NCBI GenBank assembly: GCA_026986055.1
Contig: JALSPH010000099.1
Span: 1-13,055, forward strand
Direction: 5' to 3'
DNA from: Campylobacterales bacterium
GTDB taxonomy: Bacteria; Campylobacterota; Campylobacteria; Campylobacterales; Hydrogenimonadaceae
DNA: 13,055 nt
Shown: positions 6,005-13,055 of the stretch, in pieces
Position numbering within the stretch: the first letter of the stretch is position 1
Layout of the letters: each line of letters begins with the position of its first letter
Notes under the pieces: generated by a model
The model's input: only the letters and a program-made list of their open reading frames with translations
What the model was told of the DNA's origin: nothing
Database searches by the model: none
Position numbers and translations under genes: made by a program

Positions 6005-7254
6005 CTCTCGTTTAAAACTCCCTCATCATCGTAGTAGATATCGGTAATATTCTCATCTTCGGGCAGAGTAGGGAGCTCTTTTGGGATAAAGCGGTAGAGC
6101 CCCGCTTCATATAGTTTAATATCATACTCCAAAGATCCGTTTACAAACTCCTCTTTCGCAACTCTCGGCTCTGCGGTTTTGGCGCTGAAATAGCTGTCTA
6201 CTCCCACCACTGTGGCGTAGTTTAACCAGTTAAATCTAATGTCTTGATTTATAAGCGATATATTCTCGCTCAAAATTGGATCCAAAGAGCCTATGGAGCT
6301 GGCCAAAACCATATTCTCCCTATCGTGGTATTGCGTCAGGGTCAGAAGCAGGGGAGAGTAGTTTATCTGCGTGCTAAGCACTTGCATAGGTTTGAAGTCT
6401 GCCAAAGTGAGCTGAGAGAGAAAGAGGCTGCTTTTTACGACAGGGGTATTCAAAAATATCGTCGATTGGTTCAAATCTTCGTGCCGCTCTATGAGATCTT
6501 TGTAGTAACCGCTTCTATTGAGAACCAGGCTCTCATTGACATCTACTCTGGCTTCCACCAAAGTGGAGAGCATTTTTGAGATGGAGGATGCATCGGAAAC
6601 GGTGATGGTGGTGGCGTTGTACTCGACGAGACGGGAGAGCAGATCTATTTGGGCTCCATAATCTATCCCGCCGAAACTTACCATATCGTTTGTACAATCG
6701 ACTCTGTTTCTGTGCAGAGTAGGAATGTAGATTTCGGTGTTTAGGTTTTGGTTACAGATATATTCGGCTCCCTTTAGCGTAACCGGAGCCACAACAAGAT
6801 CGTAAGTGCTTCCAGAGAGGCTTTCAAGCGCCGTTTGCATTGTGGAGTTGCTTTCATCTTCTACCGGAAAGAGCTCCATTTTAAAAGGGACTTTTCTGTT
6901 TAGAAGGTAGGCTAAAACGGAGTTGCTGGTAGTGTAGGAGTATTTGCCGATAATCTTGTATGGAACTATAAAAGCTACTTTGAAAGTCTCCGAAGAGTAT
7001 ATCTTTTGAGTAATATTGAAAAGGGTCATGTAGCTTTGTCTTATAGAAGCGAGCTCCGTATCGTTTATATCTTTGGACTTTGCCAAAAATGTAAATATCT
7101 GCCCCTCTTGCAGAAGCTTTTCAAGCTCCTCTTGTGAGTACTCTTCGACATCGAGGTCTACGATGACGTTGGATGGAAGAGGAATGGGTGAGAGCAACTG
7201 AATCTGTGCGTTTACAAGCGTATAAAGAAGTATAAGTCCAATCAGTTTTCGCAT
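5971..7254 (-). CDS. Exported protein with periplasmic-binding-like fold
   Basis: A Sec signal peptide is clear: MRK, a hydrophobic core LIGLILLYTL, and a probable signal peptidase I site after VNA (residue 16). The mature protein contains FKVAFIVPYKIIGKYS (91-106), an ES-rich stretch, YDLVVAPVTLKGAEYI (151-166) and IYIPTLHRN (175-183). These are strand-turn patterns reminiscent of type I periplasmic-binding-protein lobes (the LpoA or leucine-binding-like fold). I do not recognise a named family. A role in sensing or envelope assembly is possible but unproven. The start has AAGAGG 5 nt upstream, and the gene overlaps the 3' end of udg by 13 bp, so the two are co-transcribed. The C-terminal ~35 residues are very acidic. 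The 3' end runs into ybgC on the other strand, with no terminator visible. Confidence 0.7.
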   Translation of the reverse strand: MRKLIGLILLYTLVNAQIQLLSPIPLPSNVIVDLDVEEYSQEELEKLLQEGQIFTFLAKSKDINDTELASIRQSYMTLFNITQKIYSSETFKVAFIVPYKIIGKYSYTTSNSVLAYLLNRKVPFKMELFPVEDESNSTMQTALESLSGSTYDLVVAPVTLKGAEYICNQNLNTEIYIPTLHRNRVDCTNDMVSFGGIDYGAQIDLLSRLVEYNATTITVSDASSISKMLSTLVEARVDVNESLVLNRSGYYKDLIERHEDLNQSTIFLNTPVVKSSLFLSQLTLADFKPMQVLSTQINYSPLLLTLTQYHDRENMVLASSIGSLDPILSENISLINQDIRFNWLNYATVVGVDSYFSAKTAEPRVAKEEFVNGSLEYDIKLYEAGLYRFIPKELPTLPEDENITDIYYDDEGVLNESYDTFHSDMSE

Positions 7255-7907
7255 AGAAGCCTCTTGATCTTTAGTAGGTCCTGGTAGACCTCTTTTTTCG
7301 CAGACGGGTTCCTCAAAAGATAGCTCGGATGATAGGTTGGTATAAGTTTGTAAGCACCCATATCCACCACCTCTCCTCTAACTTTCGTGATGCCGCTTTT
7401 ATCTCCCGTCAGGTAGTGGTAAGCCGTAGCTCCCAGGGCAACGACCACTTTCGGTGAGACGATCTCTATCTGTTTCATAAGGAATGGCAGGCAGGTGTAT
7501 GCCTCTTCCGGAGTAGGCACCCTGTTGTTTGGAGGCCTGCACTTGACGATGTTCGCTATATATACGCTGCTTCGGGGTATCTCTATGGCGTTTTCTATCA
7601 TTTTCGTCAAAAGCTCGCCTGCCCGTCCCACAAATGGCCTGCCCGTCATATCCTCTTGAGCGCCCGGCCCCTCTCCGACAAACATCAAAGAGGCGTTTGG
7701 ATCACCCTCCCCAAAAACCGTTTTGGTTCTGGTTTTGCAAAGTGCACACAACCTGCACTCCGCAACGATTCTCTCCAAAGCCTCCAAGTCGTTTGGCAGT
7801 GTAGTCGCAGGAGCGTTACGCTTCTCCACGAGAGGTACGTAGCGAATGCCAAGCTGTTTGAGCTGGTAGAGTCTTTTCAACTGCAGCGCATTATAGAGTC
7901 TGTTCAT
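7242..7907 (-). CDS. udg: Family 4 uracil-DNA glycosylase (iron-sulfur)
   Basis: It removes uracil from DNA to start base-excision repair. Motif 1 GEGPGAQEDMTGRPFVGRAG and the late motif TYHPSYLLRNPS are the hallmarks of family 4 enzymes. The four cluster ligands are likely the first two Cys of CRLCALC, the Cys of VKCRPPNNR and the Cys of YTCLPF; the third Cys in CRLCALC is extra relative to Thermus UDGa as I recall it. The N-terminal ~45 residues precede the core and are less conserved. The ATG at 7907 lacks a Shine-Dalgarno; a poor -10, TACACT (minus strand, 7915-7920), would place the transcription start near the ATG, so a leaderless mRNA is possible. The superoxide-reductase terminator lies just upstream, favouring an own promoter. 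The exported-protein gene follows in an overlapping frame. Confidence 0.93.
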   Translation of the reverse strand: MNRLYNALQLKRLYQLKQLGIRYVPLVEKRNAPATTLPNDLEALERIVAECRLCALCKTRTKTVFGEGDPNASLMFVGEGPGAQEDMTGRPFVGRAGELLTKMIENAIEIPRSSVYIANIVKCRPPNNRVPTPEEAYTCLPFLMKQIEIVSPKVVVALGATAYHYLTGDKSGITKVRGEVVDMGAYKLIPTYHPSYLLRNPSAKKEVYQDLLKIKRLLCEN

Positions 7908-7946
7908 GGGTGATAGTGTAGATTAAAAGGGGTTAAAAAGAGGTTA

Positions 7947-7964
7947 GGGCGCCAAAAGACGCCC
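7947..7964 (-). terminator. Intrinsic terminator after superoxide reductase
   Basis: On the minus strand GGGCGTC-TTTT-GGCGCCC forms a 7-bp stem (one U-G pair) with a 4-nt loop. An interrupted pyrimidine stretch (TAACCTCTTTTT) follows. It starts 18 bp past the superoxide reductase stop and separates it from udg. Confidence 0.6.
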
Positions 7965-7982
7965 CAAAATGAGAAAGATTCG

Positions 7983-8375
7983 TTAGTCGGTTACTTCAAC
8001 CGTTACCGGCTCGTTCTCCCAGAGGCCATGCTTTGTGCAGTAGGCTTGAGCTACGAGTTTCAGTTTGTTTGTAGTAGGTACTATGTTGAAAGTCACTTCC
8101 GCATGTCCTTTGTGACCCTCTCCACCGAGCATTCCTGCAGTGAAAGTAACTTCACCCAAAAGAGTTTCGCCGTTGAAGAGGCGGATGCTTTCGATGAAGT
8201 GGTCAGGATCGTCCGGGTGAGTGTACTCTTTACCCATTACTACACGTACAGGGAATTTTTCACCCTTTTTGGCCGTGCTGTCGCAATATACGAATGGCGA
8301 GTGTCGGTCTATGTAATCCTTCTTCGCTTCTCTCTCTACCGTGTCTATATCGACATATCTGTTGATCTTTGGCAT
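7983..8375 (-). CDS. Class II superoxide reductase (SORL domain)
   Basis: It reduces superoxide to hydrogen peroxide at a mononuclear non-haem iron in the cytoplasm, without making O2, as in anaerobes and microaerophiles. The expected Fe(His)4Cys ligands are all visible: His25 in DRHSPF, His53 and His59 in THPDDPDHF, and Cys113 with His116 in YCTKHGLW. There is no N-terminal desulforedoxin (CxxC) domain, so this is a one-iron neelaredoxin-like protein, and 130 residues is the usual size. The Lys of the classical EKH loop is replaced (YIDRH), a variation to note. The start ATG has a strong GAAGGAG site 6 nt upstream. It is monocistronic: own promoter with palindrome upstream, terminator downstream. 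SoxZ was considered but the CxxHG and HPxxxxxH iron motifs favour SOR. Confidence 0.88.
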   Translation of the reverse strand: MPKINRYVDIDTVEREAKKDYIDRHSPFVYCDSTAKKGEKFPVRVVMGKEYTHPDDPDHFIESIRLFNGETLLGEVTFTAGMLGGEGHKGHAEVTFNIVPTTNKLKLVAQAYCTKHGLWENEPVTVEVTD

Positions 8376-8411
8376 ATCGTTCTCCTTCTTGTGAGTTTTT
8401 GGTTTGGACGT

Positions 8412-8452
8412 ATTGTATCTATTGATCCGTTAAAGAAGATAAAATTTATCTT
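8412..8452 (-). promoter_or_regulatory. Superoxide reductase promoter with palindromic operator candidate
   Basis: On the minus strand a -10 hexamer, TACAAT (8412-8417), lies about 40 bp before the start codon. The -35 position (about 8435-8440) is overlapped by a perfect inverted repeat, AAGATAA-AAT-TTATCTT (8436-8452). A 7-3-7 AT-rich palindrome over the -35 of an oxidative-stress gene resembles Fur/PerR-family operators, though it is not a textbook Fur box. Regulator identity is inferred. Confidence 0.4.
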
Positions 8453-8479
8453 ATTTTCCAAAATATTTAAAGATCGCTG

Positions 8480-8506
8480 AAGCTTGCGCCGAAAAGGCGC
8501 ACGCTT
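8480..8506 (-). terminator. Intrinsic terminator of the sdhABE operon
   Basis: The stem TGCGCC/GGCGCA (6 bp, 5-nt loop) is extended past one mismatch by AAGC/GCTT, giving about 10 bp. It begins at the stop codon of the last operon gene. The downstream T-run is short and interrupted (CTTCAGCGATCTTT). It separates this operon from superoxide reductase. Confidence 0.65.
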
Positions 8507-9456
8507 TAGACGAACTCCGGTTCAGAAACGTTGTGCTGCAGCCCAAGCTCTTTGGGGTCTATGCCAAGCGCAAGACCTATGAGTTGCGGGAGATGGAGTA
8601 TCGGCAGTTTTATATCTCTGCCCATCTCTTTTGCTACCGCATTCTGCTTTACATCCATATTTAGATGGCAGAGAGGGCAGGGTGTGACCATCATGTCGGC
8701 ATCGTTGTCTATAGCATCCAGAAGTGCCGTACCCGTAAGCTTGTGCGCAGTGTGAGGAGCCTGAAGATCCGCATGGAATCCGCAGCACTTGTTTTTACTC
8801 TCGTAATCTACACTCTTACCCTTTAGAGCATCGATGATTCTGTCAAGAGATGAAGGGTTGTACGGGTCTTCACCGCCATTGTATTTGCTCATTAGAGGCT
8901 CTTTTTCAAAAGCCTCTTCACCACCGCCTTCACCGATATCTTGCGGTGCATTATGTTTTCTGTGCAGATGGCTCGGTCGTATATTGTGGCATCCGTAGAA
9001 TGCGGCAATATTGAAGTCATCAAGAGGTTTTACAACCTGCTCGGCAAGTTTGTCGAGACCGTAGTCGTCGATGATTGCATAAAGAAAGTGCCTTACCGAG
9101 CTTGTACCTTTGTACTCAAGGCCAACTTCCGCCAACTTCTCGTTTACCTGAGACTTGAGGTTCTCGTCGGTGTCGAGTCTCTCTTTGGTCATGACCGTAT
9201 TTAGCTGACATGTGTTGCAGATGGTTACCATGTTCAGGTTCTGCTTTTCTGCATAGCAGATGTTTCTAGCATTTAGAACGAGGGAAAGGAAATCGTCGAA
9301 ATCCTGAAGATGACTCGCCCCGCAGCAGCTCGCTTCATCGAGCAGTACCAGTTCTATACCCAGTTTCTTGGCTACTGCCAGAGTAGACATAAGAAGTTCA
9401 GGGGTCGATTCTCTCGCCGTACATCCTGTATAGAGTGCATATTTAAGTTCCGCCAT
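8506..9456 (-). CDS. sdhE: HdrB-like subunit of type E succinate dehydrogenase/fumarate reductase
   Basis: This cysteine-rich subunit replaces the cytochrome b anchors (SdhC/D) and is thought to pass electrons between the SdhB clusters and quinone or another carrier. Two copies of the CCG domain of heterodisulfide reductase B are visible: Cys12, Cys44-45 (SCCGAS), Cys80/Cys83 (CNTC); and Cys156, Cys224-225 (KCCGFH), Cys260/Cys263 (CPLC). No transmembrane helix is seen, so membrane contact would be peripheral. Its 316 residues are close to 300, the usual size. Homologues are annotated mfrE in Wolinella and Campylobacter and sdhE in archaea; this is not the E. coli SdhE flavinylation factor. 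ATG is preceded by AAAGGGG; the gap to sdhB is 11 bp. Last gene of the operon, followed directly by a terminator. Confidence 0.9.
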   Translation of the reverse strand: MAELKYALYTGCTARESTPELLMSTLAVAKKLGIELVLLDEASCCGASHLQDFDDFLSLVLNARNICYAEKQNLNMVTICNTCQLNTVMTKERLDTDENLKSQVNEKLAEVGLEYKGTSSVRHFLYAIIDDYGLDKLAEQVVKPLDDFNIAAFYGCHNIRPSHLHRKHNAPQDIGEGGGEEAFEKEPLMSKYNGGEDPYNPSSLDRIIDALKGKSVDYESKNKCCGFHADLQAPHTAHKLTGTALLDAIDNDADMMVTPCPLCHLNMDVKQNAVAKEMGRDIKLPILHLPQLIGLALGIDPKELGLQHNVSEPEFV

Positions 9457-9467
9457 ATTCGTCCCCT

Positions 9468-10451
9468 TTAAAATTTGACTTTCGATGAGCTTTTTACGAG
9501 AGTTTTGATCTCGTCGAGATTTTTCGACTTAGGCATATTCCAAGGCATCACTATCTTACCCTTTTTAAACATGGCTATAGCCTCCGGCATATGTTTCATA
9601 ACGCCAATATTACCTTCGGAGTAGCGTACAAGCTCCCCTTCGTCGAGCAATCCATGTTTGAGTATGGAGTGTTTGAATCCAACAGCATGTCTTGTAGCGA
9701 CATTGTCCTGAGCCATACCCTCTTCGAATATCTGGTTATGAAGCTTTGTTATCTTACCTATAGGGTCCACATCTTTCGGACACGCTTCCGCACACTCGAA
9801 ACACTTGACGCAGTCCCAAACGCCGGGCCCCATTTCGCGTACCTTCTCGAGACGATCTCTTTTCGCGGTGTCACGGACGTCGGCGTTGAAGCGGTAAGCT
9901 TTAGCAAACTGCGCCGGACCGAAATACTCTTCGTTCACCTCTACTGCGGGGCAAGCGTAGTAGCAGTTCCCGCACTGTATGCAGTAGTCAGCTTCAAGCA
10001 GCTGCTCAGCATCGTGCGGAGAGACTTTTATCTCCTCTTTCGGATGTTCGTCTATCTCAGCGACAAGGTATGGTTTGAGCTTATCATGCTTGCTCCAGAA
10101 ATCTTTCTTGTCTATTATCATATCTTTTACGACACGTTTTTTGCTCTGCGGTTCAAGCAGAAGAGTGTCTGTTTCGAAAATATCCACAAGTTCCCATACA
10201 TTCTGTTTGCACGAGAGGACCGGTTTGCCGTTGACTTTTATGGAACAGCTTCCGCAGATTCCGTGTCTACAGCTTCTTCTGTAGCTGAAGCTTCCGTCAA
10301 ACTCCCACTTGATACGGTTCAGAATGTCCAGCACAAGCTCATCTTTGCCCACTTCCATCTCATATGTTTTAAAGTAGGGCAGAAAATCGGTCTCCGCATT
10401 GAATCGGAAAGTTTTAAAGGTCAATTTTTTGGTTATTCTTTCACTGCTCAT
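9468..10451 (-). CDS. sdhB: Succinate dehydrogenase/fumarate reductase iron-sulfur subunit
   Basis: It relays electrons from the flavoprotein. The N-terminal ferredoxin domain holds the [2Fe-2S] ligands Cys61, Cys66, Cys69 and Cys81 (RRSCRHGICGSCS...SC). The C-terminal domain holds CIQCGNCYYACP (Cys157/160/163/167) and CVKCFECAEACP (Cys214/217/220/224). Classical SdhB/FrdB has only three Cys in the second group (CxxxxxC...CP) and a [3Fe-4S] cluster; the extra Cys217 predicts a second [4Fe-4S], a hallmark of type E enzymes. At 327 residues it is longer than E. coli SdhB (about 240), with a ~90-residue C-terminal extension. AAGGA, overlapping the sdhA stop region, precedes the ATG. The gap to sdhA is 9 bp. 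Confidence 0.93.
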   Translation of the reverse strand: MSSERITKKLTFKTFRFNAETDFLPYFKTYEMEVGKDELVLDILNRIKWEFDGSFSYRRSCRHGICGSCSIKVNGKPVLSCKQNVWELVDIFETDTLLLEPQSKKRVVKDMIIDKKDFWSKHDKLKPYLVAEIDEHPKEEIKVSPHDAEQLLEADYCIQCGNCYYACPAVEVNEEYFGPAQFAKAYRFNADVRDTAKRDRLEKVREMGPGVWDCVKCFECAEACPKDVDPIGKITKLHNQIFEEGMAQDNVATRHAVGFKHSILKHGLLDEGELVRYSEGNIGVMKHMPEAIAMFKKGKIVMPWNMPKSKNLDEIKTLVKSSSKVKF

Positions 10452-10460
10452 CGCCCATCC

Positions 10461-12179
10461 TTAATATTTTCTCTCTTGAGGTTCGAACTTGCCAAGCACC
10501 ACATCGCCGTACTCTATGCTTATTTGACCCTCTTCGTTCATCGTAGCAAACGTGTGTTTGAGGAAGTTTTCGTCGTCACGCTTAGGATAATCGTCTCTGT
10601 AGTGGGCTCCCCGGCTCTCTTTTCTCGCTATCGCACCTTCTACTATAAAAGTGGAGTAGTCAAGCATATGACCGAACTCTATAGCCTCCTGCAGATCCGT
10701 GTTGAAGATCTTGCTCTTGTCGTCTATGCGGATATTTTTATATCTCTCTCTAAGCTCCGCAAGTTTGGCTCTTTGATTCAAAAGGGTCTCTTCGGTTCTG
10801 AATACTCCCGCATTTTCCATCATACTCTCTTGTAGTTCCGAACGGAGTTTTGGCACCGACTCGGTTCCGTTGTTGTTCATGCAGAATGCGATCTCTTTGA
10901 GCATCCCGTCGGCGTCGCTTTCGGTAACTTCATGGCACTCGAGCTTTCCGCCCTCCAGATCTTCCACTATATGAGTTCCTACGTGTCTTCCGAAGAAGAG
11001 AGCTTCAAGCAGGGAGTTTGCCCCGAGTCTGTTGGCTCCGTGTACGCTAACGCAGGCGCATTCGCCGGCTGCGTAGAAACCGCGCACTATCTCTTTTGGA
11101 CTCTTTTTGACATGGCCGTCTATATCGCACGGGATACCGCCCATGGAGTAGTGTGCGGTTGCCGCTATGTGAATAGGCTCTTTTATCATATCCTGACCGA
11201 GGAAGGTAATGGCCAGGTCTCGAAGTTCGGGCAGGCGTTCCATTATGAGCTTTTCGCCAAGATGTGTCAGGTCTATGGCAACCGCATCTTTGTTGGGGCC
11301 TACGCCGCGCCCTTCAAGAATCTCCTGTGTAATAGCTCGACTCACGACGTCTCTGGGTGCAAGTTCCATCTTTTCGGGAGCGTATTTCTCCATGAAGCGC
11401 TCTCCGAGACTGTTGTAGAGGCGTCCACCTTCTCCGCGCGCAGCTTCAGATATCAAAATGCCGCTTCCTGCAAGTCCGGTTGGGTGGAACTGAACAAACT
11501 CCATATCTTCAAGCGGGAGGCCGTGCCTCGCCACGATGGAGAGTCCGTCACCGGTGTTGGCGTGAGCGTTTGAACTAATCTTGAAGGCTCTGGCGTAACC
11601 GCCCGTGGCGAACATAGTCGCTTTTGCATTGAATATTGCAGGTTCGAGGTCTCTGATATTGTAGGCGACGACACCTTTTACGACTCCATCTTCATAGACG
11701 ATGTCGGCTACGTACCACTCGTCGAAAAAGGTGACGTTTTCACGGTGGGCCTGCTCGTAGATCGTCTGAAGCAGTGTAAGCCCGGTTCTATCTTTGGCGT
11801 AGCAGGCTCTCGGTTTGGATTGTCCGCCGAAAGGTCGCTGCGCTATGGTTCCATCTTCGTTTCTGCTGAAAGCGGCTCCGCTGTTTGCTATCCAGCGGAT
11901 AGTCTCCGGCGCTTTTGAGCACATAAGCTCCACCGCATCCTGGTCGGCGAGGTAGTCGCTTCCTTTTATGGTATCGAACATATGCAGGTCGATGTCGTCA
12001 TCTTCGCTTAGTGCGGCGTTGACACCCCCCTGTGCAGCTCCCGAGTGGCTTCTGAGAGGGTGCAGCTTGGTAAGTACCGCTACGCTTTTACCGGCTCTTT
12101 GAAGCTCCCGTGCTGCTGCCAGTCCGGCCAATCCGGCACCGACAATCACAACATCGTATTTATGTATCTTTATACTCAT
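10461..12179 (-). CDS. sdhA: Succinate dehydrogenase/fumarate reductase flavoprotein subunit
   Basis: It interconverts succinate and fumarate at a covalent FAD. With the start chosen here, [15 protein letters not shown] (9-23) is the FAD-binding Rossmann motif and [15 protein letters not shown] (43-57) contains His45, the expected flavin attachment residue. Later [37 protein letters not shown] and [13 protein letters not shown] line the active site and close the FAD domain. The ATG at 12179 is preferred over in-frame starts up to 12221 because AAAGGA sits 9 nt before it and the Rossmann strand follows at once; this gives 572 residues. There is no twin-arginine signal, unlike periplasmic MfrA of Wolinella and Campylobacter, so the enzyme should face the cytoplasm. 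Whether it mainly oxidises succinate or reduces fumarate cannot be read from sequence. Confidence 0.94.
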   Translation of the reverse strand: MSIKIHKYDVVIVGAGLAGLAAARELQRAGKSVAVLTKLHPLRSHSGAAQGGVNAALSEDDDIDLHMFDTIKGSDYLADQDAVELMCSKAPETIRWIANSGAAFSRNEDGTIAQRPFGGQSKPRACYAKDRTGLTLLQTIYEQAHRENVTFFDEWYVADIVYEDGVVKGVVAYNIRDLEPAIFNAKATMFATGGYARAFKISSNAHANTGDGLSIVARHGLPLEDMEFVQFHPTGLAGSGILISEAARGEGGRLYNSLGERFMEKYAPEKMELAPRDVVSRAITQEILEGRGVGPNKDAVAIDLTHLGEKLIMERLPELRDLAITFLGQDMIKEPIHIAATAHYSMGGIPCDIDGHVKKSPKEIVRGFYAAGECACVSVHGANRLGANSLLEALFFGRHVGTHIVEDLEGGKLECHEVTESDADGMLKEIAFCMNNNGTESVPKLRSELQESMMENAGVFRTEETLLNQRAKLAELRERYKNIRIDDKSKIFNTDLQEAIEFGHMLDYSTFIVEGAIARKESRGAHYRDDYPKRDDENFLKHTFATMNEEGQISIEYGDVVLGKFEPQERKY

Positions 12180-12220
12180 TGAGACGCATCCTTTGTAATG
12201 TGACATGGGAATATGGGTCA

Positions 12221-12226
12221 ATTATA
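12221..12226 (-). promoter_or_regulatory. -10 element of the sdhABE operon
   Basis: A perfect TATAAT on the minus strand lies 41 bp before the chosen sdhA ATG, giving a leader of about 35 nt with the AAAGGA ribosome site. The -35 is not convincing; the upstream region is AT-rich (TTAAAGTTAATTATAG). The 160-bp divergent intergenic space to thiL holds no gene. Confidence 0.5.
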
Positions 12227-12323
12227 CATATCGAACTCTATAATTAACTTTAATCTTCTCTAAAAGCGGCAGTTGCATTGGCTAATGTGTTACAAATGTT
12301 TTCACGCTATTTTGCCATTGCAA

Positions 12324-12332
12324 TGGTATAAT
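12324..12332 (+). promoter_or_regulatory. Extended -10 promoter of thiL (probably leaderless)
   Basis: TG-G-TATAAT is a perfect extended -10. The thiL ATG begins 8 nt after the hexamer, exactly where transcription should start, and there is no Shine-Dalgarno between. The mRNA is therefore predicted to begin at or within a base of the start codon. Confidence 0.6.
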
Positions 12333-12339
12333 CACTTTC

Positions 12340-13055
12340 ATGAACAAAGAGGACTACTTCATAAACTGCTTTTCAAAAAGCCCGTTTATCGGCGACGATG
12401 CCGCGGTTATAGGAAATATGTGCGTCAGCCAAGATGCGTTTTTCGAAAATGTCCACTTCAAAAGGGAGTGGATGACTCTTCGACAGATCGCCAGAAAAGC
12501 TATGCTTGTCAACATCTCAGACTCCATTGCGATGAACGCACTGCCCAGATATGCACTTTTGACCGTTGCCATTCCGAAAAGTTTCACCAAAAAAGAGTTG
12601 AAAGAGCTTGCGGAAGGTTTTTTGGATGTAGCTAAGATGTACGATGTGCAGATCGTCGGTGGAGATACGATAGCCAACGTCAAGCTCGACATCTCCGTAA
12701 CCATTCTGGCCGAGTGCAAAAGAGCCGTAAAAAGATCTGGTATGAGAGAGGGGGACCTTCTGGCCTATACCGGAAAGCTTGGGGGCTCTTTGAAAGATTT
12801 GAAGCGTCTTTCAAAAGGCCGGAAGGTAAGCGAAAGTTCCCGCTTCATAACGCCGGTTTTAAGAGAGAGCTTCTTTTACGAAGCGGCCCCTTTTGTAAGC
12901 TGTGCCATGGATATTTCGGACGGCCTCTTCAGCGATCTTGAAAAGCTTCACCGCGTCAACAGACTCGGTTTTGACTTCTTTTGGGATATTCCCAAAGAGG
13001 TTGGTTGCAGCGGTGAGGAGTTCGAAATGCTGTTCGCTTTCGACCCACGCTTTGA
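12340..13055 (+). CDS. thiL: Thiamine-monophosphate kinase, 3' end cut by window
   Basis: It phosphorylates thiamine monophosphate to thiamine diphosphate with ATP, the last step of cofactor synthesis, in the cytoplasm. The first 238 codons are present; the gene runs off the window. Family landmarks in order are IGDDAAVI (17-24), SQDAFFENVHF (30-40, the S-D-x-x-V-E-x-x-H-F region), LVNISDSIAM (56-65), VQIVGGDT (103-110), AMDISDGLFSDL (189-200), and the SGEEFEMLF motif (224-232) that corresponds to GGEDYELLF. The start is the ATG at 12340: the GDD motif follows at a short, normal distance, and no upstream in-frame alternative has a ribosome site. It is divergent from sdhA and has its own promoter. 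Full length would be expected near 280-325 residues. Confidence 0.93.
   Translation, partial: MNKEDYFINCFSKSPFIGDDAAVIGNMCVSQDAFFENVHFKREWMTLRQIARKAMLVNISDSIAMNALPRYALLTVAIPKSFTKKELKELAEGFLDVAKMYDVQIVGGDTIANVKLDISVTILAECKRAVKRSGMREGDLLAYTGKLGGSLKDLKRLSKGRKVSESSRFITPVLRESFFYEAAPFVSCAMDISDGLFSDLEKLHRVNRLGFDFFWDIPKEVGCSGEEFEMLFAFDPRF

Noticed and set aside
7983..8375. SoxZ-like sulfur carrier identity
   Set aside because: All five iron ligands of superoxide reductase (His25, His53, His59, Cys113, His116) are present, and there is no soxY neighbour.
9591..10835. Long plus-strand open frame of 414 codons opposite sdhB and sdhA
   Set aside because: It is the antisense shadow of well-supported genes, is rich in residues typical of reverse-strand translation, and has no ribosome site or homology I recognise.
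12177..12221. Upstream in-frame starts for sdhA giving a 586-residue protein
   Set aside because: The upstream start is a TTG without a good ribosome site and would overlap the -10; ATG at 12179 has AAAGGA at good spacing.
1..13055. CRISPR array, tRNA or rRNA genes
   Set aside because: No regularly spaced repeats and no cloverleaf or rRNA-like sequence was found on either strand by reading.

Overview
The window looks like Campylobacterota (epsilonproteobacterial) chromosome carrying a horizontally acquired island. The right-hand ~7.4 kb (5627-13055) is about half GC by eye and holds housekeeping genes typical of that group: a YbgC-type thioesterase, a family 4 uracil-DNA glycosylase, a class II superoxide reductase, a three-subunit succinate dehydrogenase/fumarate reductase of the HdrB-like 'type E' kind, and thiL. 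The genus cannot be fixed from this window; a free-living chemolithotrophic Campylobacterota is the best guess.

Left region (1-5177): a strongly AT-rich block (roughly 30% GC by eye) with four tightly packed plus-strand genes behind an extended -10 promoter. They encode a gamma-class N6-adenine DNA methyltransferase with a C-terminal type I HsdS-like target-recognition domain, a phosphoribosyltransferase-like protein of the PRTase-CE kind, an ORC/CDC6-like P-loop ATPase, and a protein I do not recognise. Overlaps of 4 bp and 1 bp and a gap of 9 bp mark them as one operon. I read it as a candidate anti-phage or plasmid-conflict module in which an ATPase may control the PRTase and DNA methylation may mark self DNA. 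No recognisable nuclease is present. A GC-richer 55-bp imperfect hairpin lies just upstream.

Junction (5187-5626): mobile-DNA debris. There is a 68-bp mini-element with IS3-like ends, the C-terminal end of an IS3-family transposase with its right terminal repeat, and the last ~44 codons of a tyrosine recombinase, including LGH and the catalytic Tyr. This supports arrival of the left block on an integrative element that is now immobile at this end.

Right region: ybgC (plus) runs tail to tail, with a 34-bp overlap, into a minus-strand pair of udg and an exported periplasmic-binding-like protein. Superoxide reductase (minus) has its own promoter, palindromic operator candidate and terminator. 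The sdhA-sdhB-sdhE operon (minus) has a promoter at its head and a strong terminator at its end. It links succinate/fumarate chemistry to the quinone pool through an HdrB-like subunit in place of the usual cytochrome b anchors. thiL (plus, cut by the window end) is divergent from sdhA and appears to be transcribed as a leaderless mRNA.
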